Shown here piece after piece: positions 33,640 through 44,039 of a DNA stretch of 64,000 nucleotides. The stretch lies in NCBI GenBank assembly GCA_037953745.1, contig JBAKBP010007478.1, forward strand, positions 1 to 64,000, written 5' to 3'. A program made the position numbers and the translations under genes. The DNA comes from Lithodes maja. Its lineage: Eukaryota; Arthropoda; Malacostraca; Decapoda; Lithodidae. The notes under the pieces were generated by a model. That model was not told the origin of the DNA. It saw nothing but the letters and a program-made list of their open reading frames with translations, and searched no databases. How positions within the stretch are numbered: position 1 is the stretch's first letter; each line of letters begins with the position of its first letter.

Positions 33640-34482
33640 CCTTCTTGCTGGAAGTTTGCTCTCATTTAACCTGTCCCAAAGAAGGATGACCGCTCTCAAC
33701 CCTCCAACTATCATCCAATTGCTCTCATTTCTTGCATCTCTAAAAGTTTTTTAACTATTTTTAATTCAAAATTTCTTAAGCATTTATCTTCCCATAATGT
33801 ACTTTCAGATCGCCTGTATGATTTCCTTAAGGACCACTCTACTGTACTGGTGATCTCCTTTCTTATTTTACTAACTCTTAGTTATCCTCCTTTCGGGACT
33901 TAGGTGATACCTTCTCTATTGCGCTAGACTTATTTAAAGCCTCCGATAGAGTTTGGCACAAATCTCTAATTTCTAAACAACCCTTCTTCGGTTCCTATCC
34001 CTCCACAAGTGCCTTTATCACTAATATATTTTCTTGCCATTCCATAGCTGCGGTTGTGACAGCAATCGCTCACTTCGTCAACCTATAAACTCTGATGTTC
34101 CTCAGGGTTCTGTCCTCTCTCCAATTGTCTTTCTAATATTCATTAATGATCTTCTCAACTGTACCTCTAGTCCTATCCACCTATATGTTGATGACTCTAC
34201 CTTACACTATTCAACTAGTTTTCCACAACGACTCGGCATGCAATCACTCCAAAACTCATGTAACAAGGCCATAGCGCGCCTATATTCTGATTTATCAACT
34301 ACCGGTATCTCCGATAGAGAAAATCTTGTTACTTTCAATGCTTCCAAAATTCAAATTTTCCTTCAATCAACCCTTAACGATCTTCCACACGACTTTCCCT
34401 TATTCTTTAACAATACACAAATCAACCCTTCATCTTCTCTCGGTATTCTTGGTGTTTCTTTTTCTCATGACCTTCAATTTTA
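33640..34482 (+). pseudogene. Jockey-like LINE reverse transcriptase fragment
   Basis: Diverged relative of the minus-strand LINE at 20641-21290. RT is recognisable from about 33690 with many stops and shifts; open in 34034-34483: PINSDVPQGSVLSPIVFLIF (motif B), HLYVDDSTLHYS, where the usual YADD is YVDD, DRENLVTFNASKIQ, FFNNTQINPSSSLGILGVSF. Motif A survives as ALDLFKASDRVWHK-like text in another frame near 33930. It ends at LQF near 34480. No catalytic competence expected. Confidence 0.8.
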
Positions 34483-35187
34483 AGGAGTGACGCATGTGGG
34501 ATAGTTTTGCGTCTATATTCTTTAGTAAGAGAAAGCTGCCAATTTGTTCTGTAGACGCCATTATAGTGCCAAAATTTTCAAACAATGGTCCCTGGGATGA
34601 TATTAGATTTGTAACCACATAATTTACATCCAATCACCAAACTATATATCGTATTGCAATGAGTATTGCCGAATGTGTATTATGGGTATGTAAGTATATG
34701 ATATGTGAGTGTAGAGAGATGATAGTGACACCAGCAATGCCAATATGACGAAAGTTTTGGGCAATCGTCACCTTTCACATATATATAGCCTATTATATAT
34801 CGAACGAATACTAAAAGGTGATTAACTGGTTACATATAATATATATTATCTCCCAGGGCCAATTTCTCTAACTCTTTACTACGATGACGCCTTTCTCTAT
34901 TTTGTATGCCAGATATCAAATTGATTATCGCTAATATGTTAGTGTTTGTGTAGGTTTAATGATGTTTTCTACCTACAAGTATCAATAATATGTTTGTGTT
35001 CGTGTAGGTCTAATGATGTTTTCTTACCTGCAAGTATCGATAATATGTTTGTATTTGTGTAGTTCTAATTATGCTTTCTTTCTTTGCAGGTAAGACCATG
35101 GTGACTACACCCACGAGAGTTACTTACTGGAAATAGTTTCCGTATCCCCTACTGATGACGATAAGCAAGTCGTTCCTCGGGTGAGAG

Positions 35188-35189
<2 letters not shown>
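34483..35189. other. No gene; AT-rich with a short tandem repeat
   Basis: No supported coding region. Contains three ~54-bp imperfect tandem units at about 34940-35095, each with GTGTAGGTCTAATGATG and ACCTGCAAGTAT parts. Confidence 0.6.
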
Positions 35190-35240
<51 letters not shown>

Positions 35241-35249
35241 CGCGCGCGC
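35190..35249. repeat. (GT)n(GC)n microsatellite
   Basis: (GT)n 35190-35231 followed by (GC)n 35232-35248, an alternating purine-pyrimidine tract. Confidence 0.92.
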
Positions 35250-35607
35250 TCTCTCCTCTGGTCTTCTCATCGTTGGGAGGTATGGGACCTTCCGCAAGTG
35301 TCTTCTATGCCAGATTAGCTGAACAAATATTGGAGAAAAAGCGCCAGCATAGAAGCCAAGTCATAACTTGGATGAGATGCCGGCTCTCTTTCTCTCTTCT
35401 CAGGTCTGCACTCCTATGTCTCAGGGGTACAAGGTCCTCCCCGCTACAGAGGACAAAAGTGAGAGACTTGGACTTTGAAATGGTCGTGGCGGAGGGACGA
35501 ATTGGGGAACAACTACGTTGATTGTAGGGAGATACTGGTACAATAAGATAAACTACAATGTAACTAGAATAAGATAGATTGTACACCACTTTGTAACTGT
35601 CACCTTA

Positions 35608-35643
<36 letters not shown>
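35250..35643 (+). mobile_element. Retroelement 3' end with poly-A tail
   Basis: The frame ending at 35519-35521 encodes SPLVFSSLGG, FYARLAEQILEKKRQHRSQV, ITWMRCRLSFSLLRSALLCL, RGTRSSPLQ and ends EMVVAEGRIGEQLR. I have seen this tail style (V-x-x-W-x-R-x-x-LSF-x-LLRSA-x-x-C-x-RG-R) in invertebrate transposon proteins but cannot name the family. An AATAAA-like sequence leads straight into a ~33-bp A-run (35611-35643), then (TA)n to 35678, consistent with the 3' end of a retroposed transcript. Confidence 0.5.
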
Positions 35644-35680
<37 letters not shown>

Positions 35681-35860
35681 GGAAACATGCTTACATTACT
35701 GATATGTTTGTGGACATGCAGTAATGCGAGTAATGGTCACTCTTCTGTAAATCTAAAATGGCTTACTTAAGAATGGGAAAGGGGTGGGACCTTCTATTTT
35801 TTGTTTTTTTATTTTATAGACAACAACAAAGTGTGTGTGTGTGTGTGCGCGCAGCTAGTA

Positions 35861-36165
35861 GTCCAGTCAAATTGTGGATGAACCTCAAACAAATTGCTAA
35901 CAAAGGTTTTTAACTTGGATATTGGGCATGAATAACCTCTCTTTCAGATAAAAAAAAGTTTACCAAAATTAACATTGCGGAAAGGGGTCAACGGGCGCCA
36001 TCTTTAAGGGGGGGGAGTTCGCCATTTTTTTTTTTTATTAATGGTCTGATTTTGATGAAATTTTCACAGTATATGTAAAAATGGAAATTAAATAGATTTT
36101 GTTCTTGTACTTTTTTGCATAGAGTTGATATTTTTTGCAACTTTTGAAAATAATTCAAAATTTCT
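35861..36165 (+). repeat. Left TIR
   Basis: Contains GCCATCTTTAAGGGGGGGG and AAATTTTCACAGTATATG; continues to GCAACTTTTGAAAATAATTC. Matches 38895-39202 inverted. Confidence 0.85.
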
Positions 36166-36310
36166 CAATAAGTATGAACTCTATGCAAAAAAGTACAAGA
36201 ACAAAATCGATTTATTTTCCAATTTTAAATATACTCTGAAAATTTCATCAAAATCAGACCATTACTAAAAAAAATAACTTTTTGGCGTACTTCCCCCCTT
36301 AAATTCCAAC
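36166..36310 (-). repeat. Extra inverted copy of the TIR inner part
   Basis: AACTCTATGCAAAAAAGTAC through ATCAAAATCAGACCATTA to GGCGTACTTCCCCCCTTAAA repeats the inner ~140 bp of the TIR in the opposite orientation, forming a hairpin with 36000-36150. Confidence 0.8.
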
Positions 36311-36690
36311 GTAACAATATTAAAATTTCGAGACACAGGGCCCACCACAAGCCAGCTTGACATTTTCTTGGTGTTTTAAATTGTAATGATAGGTAGCTAT
36401 ATGCTTAACAATAAACTAACATCAGAAAATGACTAGCCCCTGCCATTGTTTTCATGCTTGTTCTTATTTCTTATACTAATATGAATATAAAAGGTACAAA
36501 AACAGACTAAGTAGCCTTTTTCAAGGCAACAATTTTCACATTAATTCCTAACATTTCATAAAAAAAGGTACAAAATAAGTACAACTTACAATAAAGGAAT
36601 GGTCAGTTGGTCGATTTCTGGGGCAAGGCTCTTGCATAACCACCACAGAACAAGTTCATGAACGGACAAAAGAACATTTCTTGACAAGAA
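36311..36690. other. Downstream region of the transposon gene
   Basis: AT-rich sequence between the TIR and the gene's stop codon. On the gene's strand it is the 3' untranslated region; an AATAAA-like AATATAAA is not convincing. No other gene seen. Confidence 0.5.
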
Positions 36691-38676
36691 CTACTCAAAG
36701 GAAACTTCATCATCATCATCAAGATCTGGCTGTGGTGAGTTGGTGCAGTGGAGGCCTTTGCAATTACCACACAAGTTTGAACACTGAATGCCATGTTTCC
36801 TGCAACTGCATCTTGCTGTAGTACACCCTGAAGTACAGTTACACCTAATTATAGCCAACAAATTTACAGGACCAGCTGGCAAGTCAGTCTTGATTGTTTG
36901 TAATTTACCATCTGAAAGTTTCCATCCCCACTCGTCAGGTTTTAGCTGGTTTCTACCTTTCCATTCCTGAATTTGGAAGTAAACTCTAAGGCTGTGGAAT
37001 TTCGTAGCTGCTCTTGTTGGTGGCAATGATTTGGCCTCAACATACTTTGAGCTTTTTGCAACCTTTTCCTTAAAGCGCCTCAGTCGGAGATGATTGATGT
37101 TTTCCCCATCATTACCATTGTACAGGCATACTAAAGCCTTCTCCCCAGCTTCAATAACCTTTTCTGCACTGGTATCCTTGCCAAACACTTCTGCCAGTTT
37201 GAGGAAGTTTCTATTGTTCATCACCTTTCGAAGGGACGCTGCCTTCCCAATTCCATAAACACTTGATGTAGAATCACAACCCAATAGTGCATGGATGAAA
37301 AGAATGTTGGAACAGACCACATCTCCCAAAGATTTCCTCATCTCTTTGATGTTCCAGACTTTCACACTTTTTGCACTAGCCTTTGGTTGTGGCGTGAAGA
37401 AGATGTTGTAACCATCATCTCTACTGGCATGATAACATAGAAGGACCAATAGGTCAGTGTCATCTGCTATCAAAATGGTTTCTCCTGTCTGTGCCAGTTC
37501 TAGAGCAGTCTTCACAATCAATACATCAGCGTCTCCAGATGCATGGACTACTTTACAACCTGTTTCCTCCAAACTCTTTCCCAGCAAGTTGATGATTAAT
37601 TGTTTGTTTTCTTGATTAGCTAGGAAAACATCCTTTTTTAATTTGAACACCATTAAAGGGGTCAGTGACACATTAACACCAACACAGCCCCCTGCTCGGC
37701 GTCGGTGAGTCGCGTCTTTAATGGCTGGACCACTTTCATACCCATCAAAGACAATGCATGCTTTTCCATATCTAGTTGTGACATATCTGCAGTATTGGGC
37801 ACAGATCTCATCAAATGTGTGACCTTTTTGCCATGGGAGGCGTTGAAGTAGTGCTCCACCATCTAAGAGATAATGTGGATCTGAAGACTGTGGACCTGAT
37901 TGTACAGGGGAAGTCAGTTCCCATATTGCGTCTGCCAAAGCCGGTTTTTTTGCCTCTCGCGGTAGGCCGAAAGAATAAAAAAGTGCAGGTGGGTAACCAC
38001 AAAGCTCATACTGGAAATGTTCTTGCTGCTGCTGAGTTGAGGGTTCATTGGTAGATAGCACACAAAGTCTCTGGAATAGGAGTTGTGGATCAGTCTCAAC
38101 TGCTTCATCTTTGCTGAGCGAAACTTTTGACCCAAGTGTAATTGCCTGATCCTTTCTTTTAAAAGTGTACTCGTGGACATTTTCTCCAACCATTGAAGTT
38201 ATGATTGCCTCTCCTATGGAGTTTGCTCTGTCCACATTCACCTTTTTGTCTCCAGTTACTCCACTTGAAATGCTGTGAATGGACGGATCTTCCGTGAAAG
38301 GGTCATATGTCTGGAGAAACGCAAGGAGCTTCCATGTATCCTTCACATCTCGCTCTTTTCTTGCTGAAGTAGCCTCCTGGTGCTGGTCACTAGTGCCATA
38401 GCGAATGCCTGCTAGTTCTTGCATTGTAAAGTTGATTTCAGCGCACGCTGGCAGTGATAGCGTCCAAACCAATCGTTGAATTTCGTCCATTCCTCTGCCA
38501 TGAGTAAGACCTCCAGACGTCTTCATGCTTCTCATTAGAACCTGCTCAATAACCAGATCCGTCGACAAGCCAGCCCAGTAGCGATCACTCCGTCTAATCA
38601 CATGGAATCCTTCAGAAAATTCCTGGTACACTTCAGGATGGCTTTTCGGCAGCCCCTCCATTTGCTGCAAGTACAA
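36691..38676 (-). CDS. FEN1/PIN-like nuclease with C-terminal CXC domain
   Basis: Intact 661-codon frame, the best preserved gene in the window. Residues 1-130: a conserved region with GFHVIRRSDRYWAGLSTDLV and GGLTHGRGMDE. Residues 227-250: CGYPPALFYSFGLPREAKK. Nuclease-like part, in the order seen in FEN1/XPG enzymes: LLDGGALLQ (270-278), IVFDGYESGPAIKDATHRRR (308-327), SGDADVLI (380-387), ADDTDLLVLL (404-413) and HALLGCDSTSSVYGIGK (462-478; HhH-like). The acidic residues needed for metal binding are plausible at D272, D311, D382, D384, D405/D406 and D408. CXC (tesmin/TSO1-like) cysteine cluster at 612-644, then an acidic tail. A stop lies about 25 bases upstream of the chosen ATG, so a 5' exon or truncation is possible. 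Biochemical activity is inferred from motifs only. Confidence 0.8.
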   Translation of the reverse strand: MYLQQMEGLPKSHPEVYQEFSEGFHVIRRSDRYWAGLSTDLVIEQVLMRSMKTSGGLTHGRGMDEIQRLVWTLSLPACAEINFTMQELAGIRYGTSDQHQEATSARKERDVKDTWKLLAFLQTYDPFTEDPSIHSISSGVTGDKKVNVDRANSIGEAIITSMVGENVHEYTFKRKDQAITLGSKVSLSKDEAVETDPQLLFQRLCVLSTNEPSTQQQQEHFQYELCGYPPALFYSFGLPREAKKPALADAIWELTSPVQSGPQSSDPHYLLDGGALLQRLPWQKGHTFDEICAQYCRYVTTRYGKACIVFDGYESGPAIKDATHRRRAGGCVGVNVSLTPLMVFKLKKDVFLANQENKQLIINLLGKSLEETGCKVVHASGDADVLIVKTALELAQTGETILIADDTDLLVLLCYHASRDDGYNIFFTPQPKASAKSVKVWNIKEMRKSLGDVVCSNILFIHALLGCDSTSSVYGIGKAASLRKVMNNRNFLKLAEVFGKDTSAEKVIEAGEKALVCLYNGNDGENINHLRLRRFKEKVAKSSKYVEAKSLPPTRAATKFHSLRVYFQIQEWKGRNQLKPDEWGWKLSDGKLQTIKTDLPAGPVNLLAIIRCNCTSGCTTARCSCRKHGIQCSNLCGNCKGLHCTNSPQPDLDDDDEVSFE

Positions 38677-38894
38677 GTAGGCCGACTTTATCCAATTTCA
38701 CATTGCTACAATTGATATTTTTGAAGATGAATTTACAGAAATTGACTTGAGAGAGGCAATTGCAATTGCAGTTACTGTAACACACAAAAACTGTTGGAGG
38801 AGCACAAAACAGTTACTGTTACTGTAGCACAAAATCTGTAGGAGGAGTAGGGATTTATGTGAACACATCAACAATGCCGAAAATGTCACAAAAT
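38677..38894 (-). other. 5' flank of the transposon gene
   Basis: The reading frame continues only 8 codons upstream (NWIKSAYL) to a stop at about 38700-38702. Two CAGTTACTGTAAC-type direct repeats near 38770-38830. A promoter cannot be pointed to with confidence. Confidence 0.4.
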
Positions 38895-39202
38895 ATAAAA
38901 TAATTCAAATTTTCTCCAAAAATATCAACTCTATGCAAAAAAGTACAAGAACAAAATCTATTTAATTTCCATTTTTACATATACTGTGAAAATTTCATCA
39001 AAATCAGACCATTAATAAAAAAAAAAATTGGCGTACTCCCCCCCCTTAAAGATGGCGCCCGTTGACCCCTTTCCGCAATGTTAATTTTGGTAAACTTTTT
39101 TTTATCTGAAAGAGAGGTTATTCATGCCCAATATCCAAGTTAAAAACCTTTGTTAGCAATTTGTTTGAGGTTCAGCCAAAAAATCAGCTAGATTGACTGG
39201 AC
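38895..39202 (-). repeat. Right TIR
   Basis: Reverse-complement match to 35861-36165: AATATCAACTCTATGCAAAA, AAAGATGGCGCCCGTTGACC, CCAATATCCAAGTTAAAAAC, TTTGTTTGAGGTTCAGCC. Differs mainly by small indels in homopolymers. Confidence 0.85.
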
Positions 39203-39206
39203 TATA

Positions 39207-39800
39207 GGCCAATAATTCACGTTCCACCACAAAACATTAGCCACTCAGAAAATGGTAATAACATTGTCAGCCTTGATGTAATTAAAGTGCCATAGTTGTC
39301 ATATATGTGGGTTTTTTTTTTGTCTCTATATGCTATTCAACAAGTTAGCCTCGACACTTTAATAAAGTTAAGAACAACTGAAATTTGATGTCGTCTAACC
39401 ACATGACAAAATATGACAACTGTTCACTCAGGGCGGGTGCCCAAACTCCGAAAGGAGTTGAAATAGGGGAGCTATCCCCCGCCAAAGGTGGCTTTCTAGG
39501 GCCTTTCCTAGCTGTTGCTGAGAGGATTGGGTTCTAGTCATGTGGTGATGGGCTGGTCTATCAGAGTGAGAACTGAGCGATCTCTGCCATACCCATAGCT
39601 TACCGGTACTATGACTGTTCCTTTTACTTATATATCTTCTAGATCTCAAGTGACGGCGTCTCTTCCGTGGATTGACCTCCCAATCTACCAAGATTGGAAG
39701 CCAAAGCGTCAACTTTTTCTTCATAATTGCTGAGGGGCACAGGGCCCTGGGTGGGGCTTTGGTTTCCTGGGCGTTTCCGCACCCTCCTCAGCTCCCCGCT
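39207..39800. other. No gene supported
   Basis: A 98-codon minus-strand frame (39428-39724) is basic and shows no recognised domain. A LINE remnant is possible since the next feature is LINE-derived. Confidence 0.4.
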
Positions 39801-39955
39801 ATGGAGTGGCTTCGGTCACCCAGGCTTTATTGTGGTCGGCAGGGAGGGTTCCGTGGGGGCGCTCGATTATGACCTTGGCCTTGCTCGGGGCCTTGGGGCT
39901 GTTCGGCCAGGCAGCTTGGGGAACAACAACAACAACAACAACTGTTGTTGTTGTT
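39801..39955 (+). mobile_element. Short LINE-derived element (5' end fused to 3' end)
   Basis: Begins TATGGAGTGGCTTCGGTCAC, like the 5' start of the LINE at 60180 (CTTGGAGCGGCTTCGGTCGC), and ends GGGGCTGTTCGGCCAGGCAG + (AAC)n, like that LINE's 3' end at about 63738-63784. Only ~150 bp in total, so the body is missing. It looks like a non-autonomous, SINE-like derivative of the LINE. The (AAC)n is followed by (GTT)n. Confidence 0.65.
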
Positions 39956-42320
39956 GCTCTAACCATTACAGAGCACATTTGCTTATGCATTTTTAACAAT
40001 TCGTGAGTATAGAAATGGAAGTCAAATTATGGAGACAGCCTGTACATTGGATTGATAAATTATGTATTTGTTTATGCCATTGCTTTACCCATATGAAAGT
40101 GATATATCACATTTACAAGTACCTCTAAAACAGCTACTGGCATGTGTGTTTTTGGCTGCACATGTTTTGTTATATGATATATTGCTACGTTACGCTGTAT
40201 ACCCTGTTCCAAATAGCTAGGCCAGAAATCATGAACCCTAACCTCTGTAGCTCAAAAAGGGCTAGAGCAAATGGGCTGTAAACACCTATTCCCTGTCTGA
40301 CCCTTCCCAAATAGTAAAACTTAGCTCGATTACCCGGTACGTTAGTTGTGTGTGAATTATAGAGGTTAATGTTCAAGAGTTCTGTCCTACCTGTTTGTAA
40401 CAGGGTATAGTAGGTTGCGACATTGTTTTGCAGTATGTTTGATTATATTTCACTTTATGTTATTTTAGTAATGTTATATAATGTATGGTACGGTACTATT
40501 CATGTACAGGCACGGTTAAAAGTCGCGTTCCACCGTCATAATTATGTACCCCTCTCTCCATGTAATTAAATAAAAATTGTTTTAAAAAGAAAAACAAAAT
40601 TATCAGAACTTAAATATAAAAACACCGTCCATCCATGTGTGTTCATTTTGTTTATATTATATATATGTAGAATTAACATTATGGAAGTAGAGCATGACCT
40701 TTGATCGTGACTACACCTGTGATGTGTAGTTAACCCTTTCAATAAATTCTTCTTCTTCTGATTATTATTATTATTAATTATTATTATTATTAGGGGTTCG
40801 TCCCCTACGGGGAACCCCTATTGTAATCATTAAACCTGGAATTTCATCCAAATTCTTCTTACATGCCGGTTTCGACGCAATAACTCCAGAACCGCTTTTT
40901 GGATCGGGATCAAACTTTCACAAGAGGTGTGTTTTTGTATTGGGCAACTTTTGATATGCTAAACATCCGGCATGGTGGCCAAACAGGTCCGTGGCAGCCG
41001 ATTTCCCGAAAAACTTGACGCTTAACCTCTGAAGTGCGCACGGGGGTAAATGAAAACGTCCCCCTGTGCTGACGTATTTGAGGTTTTTCGTCACTAAAAT
41101 ATTCATTGTACCATTAATAGCATTAATAATTATCCATATGTGCCTATTATGGGTTGATTATAAAGGTATTAACCTGAAACAACAATAAAACGAGTGAAAA
41201 CAGCGTTTGGATGGTCAAAATCGGAGATATAGCCCGCGAGTTGTATAATGTATGGGTGAGGCAAGCTAGCTTCCCGCCAATTTTCCCCAAGGCCACTGCG
41301 ACACAGTCGATCGATACTCTCTCTCTCTCTCTTGCACTCGATGGCCATCAGTGATGACAACACCCTGCTTGCAACTCGCTAATGTTAGCACGAAAATATA
41401 CCTCAGAATAAGGGAATAATAGGGAAAATAGGTGATAACTGAGGAATAGGAGGAAAGTGGGGAAGGAGGGGAGGTAGAGGACTGAGATTTTGCATGGCCC
41501 AGGGGCCAAACAAAAATAAAAAAATAAAAAAATAAAAATAAAAAAAATATTTTTTTTTTCGATGTAAAAAGTTGATTTTTAGTTTTACTTACTCCAGAGA
41601 GTCTTCCCGCAGTCCGCCGGGGGAACTCTTAAGAGTCTTCCCGCAGCTCCCGGGTTAAATACCGTCTCTCCCACTCACAGGAAACGACTGGGCTTTGGCA
41701 TACGCACTCCCCTACTAATGCTCCGCAAATTTTATAGAGAAGGTTTTGCTTTTGCACGTGGGTTTTTTTCCGGCAATCTTGAAAAAACCTCGAATTCCAC
41801 TTAAAATTCCACATCTTGAAAACTACGCCGATGATCAGAGCCATGCTTGCGTAGTTGGGTGAGGCTCGCGATTCCGAACGTTTTGATACCAAAAAAATAT
41901 AAATGGGTGGAATAGTTTGGCCGCAGCATTGAAAACTGTCTATTCTTAAATTACTTTAAAACCGAATTCGCTACCCACACAAAGTTTACCGTCTACAGTC
42001 TATAGGCTTCCACGCATCCCCCAGTTTTGCTTAATAACATAATCTCTTTATTATTCAGTCCTATCTTTTGTTTTTTTATTTAACTCTCTCAAAACCGTTC
42101 GAGTCCCTACGAATTCCAGCAATTATTTAGCCAACCTACCTATACATACCTACCCTACCAAATAATAATGATAAATTCAAATTTATTTTTGGTGAATGAC
42201 AGAGTATTGGCTAAGGTTTTTAAACAATTCCTCCCTTTGCCAAATGCTTAGTTTAATAACAATGATATGGACCTTTAAAGTTTTGGCAATTGCCCGTGTG
42301 ACTCGTATTTTAACCCTCCT
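39956..42320. other. Gene-free region with scattered repeats
   Basis: No supported gene. Holds a copy of interspersed repeat B at about 40200-40345, an (ATT)n run at 40760-40792, a short hairpin GGGGTTC...GAACCCC at 40793-40818, A/T-rich simple sequence at 41515-41560 and a direct duplication of CGCAG-containing text near 41600-41660. Confidence 0.55.
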
Positions 42321-42324
42321 AAAG

Positions 42325-42888
42325 TGTTACCACGAAATACCGCTAGATCCTTTCTCAAAAGTCGTTAGCATGTTGCTACATAGCCAAACAATGTTAGGAT
42401 AATGCTGCAATTTCTAAAGAGTTTTGGTTTGTTTGTTTTGCAAATTTTACAATGTAGTATGACTAGAATGTCTGAAATTTTCAAATTATCCCTAGTAAAT
42501 GTCTCTAGATATAAAAGAAATGGCTGCTAGATTGAAGTAAATAGCTCTACATTTAGCGGTAATATGTAGCTTTACAACTGGCACCACTGCAACCACCACC
42601 TCCCTCCCACCCTCCCAGTATGTCTCCACAAAATACCGCTAGATCCTTTCTCAAAAGTCGCTAGCATGTTGCTACATAGTCAAACAATGTTAGAATAATG
42701 CTGCAATTTCTAAAGAGTTTTGGTTTGTTTGTTTTGCAAATTTTACAATGTAATATGACTAGAATGTCTGAAATTTTTAAATTATCCCTAATAAATCTCT
42801 CTAGATATGAACAAATGGCTGCTAAATTGAAGTAAATAGCTCTACATCTAGCGGCAATATCTAGCGATACAACTGGCAACACTGCCTA
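42325..42888 (+). repeat. ~265-bp direct duplication
   Basis: 42325-42588 and 42622-42888 are direct copies (period 296 bp) with ~93% apparent similarity by eye: ACCGCTAGATCCTTTCTCAA starts each and GCTCTACAT..TAGCGG ends each. A C/T-rich spacer separates them. No ORF conserved between copies. Confidence 0.8.
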
Positions 42889-43794
42889 GCCCTTCCTTCC
42901 TATCTTCTTCCTCCCTCATATGTATCAACAACCACTCTAGTGAACTTTCGGTATTTAGTTTATTCAGCTTAATACTATTTATCCACATAAAATAGAAACC
43001 TATCACTATTGTTGTCTAATACAACCATAGATAATGCTATTACATATTATTTGAACATGATGTCGAATTTAGCAGTTGTGTTTACCTTGAACAGTAATTG
43101 ACAGTCTGTGACAGAACCGAAAGCTTCTCTTGCCATGTAGTACTCAAAGAAAGCAGGGGTACTTAAGCCTAGTCAGAGATGCAGAGGTAACTTTCACAAT
43201 GCATTATAACCCTAGACAGACACCAATATACCACTAAATCAGACAAATATCACTACAAAAAAGATAGGAAAATATTATATTAATGTCCTAGGTATTTGAA
43301 ATTATGCAAATGAGTAAAATCCATTATGATATAATGATAATGGGATTGATTAGGATCTGGCAACAGTATTGCACAACATTTTCTGAACGTATGCGAACCT
43401 CGGAGTATTTATCCCATTAAACACATCTATCACTATTTAAATGTAATACAATCATACACAGTGCTATTACATATTATTTGAACATAATATAGGATGCTCT
43501 TTCCTTTAAACCATTTTCTATATCTATTCACGAAAAATATAGGCCTAGCCTAGGCAGCGCTACCGGTAGGTACGAATTTATCAGTTCGAATTTTGATTGA
43601 GAGTGGGATTAGGCCTAGGCCTAGCCTAGGGCTTAACATGGGATACTGTTTGGGGTTTGGGAATAGACTGAGGCTGCTTTAGGCCTAATTAGGTAAAATT
43701 AGTCAAATCGAGACAATTGCATAGCCTAGGCCTATTAAGCAAATATTTTACCAATCTACAATAGGCCTAGTCTATTCGCTGTAAGTAGGCAAGA
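42889..43794. other. No gene seen
   Basis: AT-rich sequence; from about 43540 it becomes rich in CCTAGGC/AGGCCT words. The AATACAACCATA..GCTATTACATATTATT stretch occurs at 43020 and again at 43446, a weak internal repeat. Confidence 0.5.
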
Positions 43795-43985
43795 AATCAT
43801 GACCTAGGCTATAACCTCTGTAACTAAAAAACAATTAGGCCTAGAGTGATCAAGCTAATATGTGACATTATATGTCGACCATTTGGAAAGAGTCAGTCAA
43901 GGAATAGCCTAGATGTGGAAATTTGCAGCCAATTTGCTCTAGCCCTATTTGATATACAGAAGTTAGAGGTCATTGTTGAGGCCCC
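43795..43985. repeat. Interspersed repeat B, hairpin-like copy
   Basis: AACCTCTGTAACT...near 43812 is mirrored by GAAGTTAGAGGT near 43960, and TTGGAAAGAGTCAG, GGAATAGCCTAGATGTGG, CAATTTGCTCTAGCCC lie between. Shares this second half with 48505-48600 and the first with 40200-40345. Confidence 0.5.
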
Positions 43986-44039
43986 CCCCCTCATGACATA
44001 TTGTCATCATCTTATATATTGCCAGCAGGGGGCAAATAA

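Larger units (their letters stand above)
35861..39202 (-). mobile_element. 3.3-kb TIR transposon with FEN1/PIN-CXC gene
   Basis: Terminal inverted repeats of about 300 bp enclose one intact gene. Outer ends: GTCCAGTCAA at 35861 and TTGACTGGAC ending at 39202. After 10-35 bp of different sequence the arms match closely: left AACCTCAAACAAATTGC from 35881, right its reverse complement near 39160. Flanks give TA (35859-35860, 39203-39204), or TAG if the element is taken as two bases longer on each side (35856-35858, 39205-39207). The gene occupies about 60% of the element. The interior end of the left TIR carries an additional inverted copy (36170-36305). No DDE-type transposase frame is present in either strand. 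Confidence 0.75.

Noticed and set aside
35190..35249. Regulatory Z-DNA element
   Set aside because: Alternating GT/GC could form Z-DNA, but no gene nearby gives it a role.
39428..39724. 98-codon basic minus-strand frame
   Set aside because: No motif or neighbour supports it; only noted as a possible LINE remnant.
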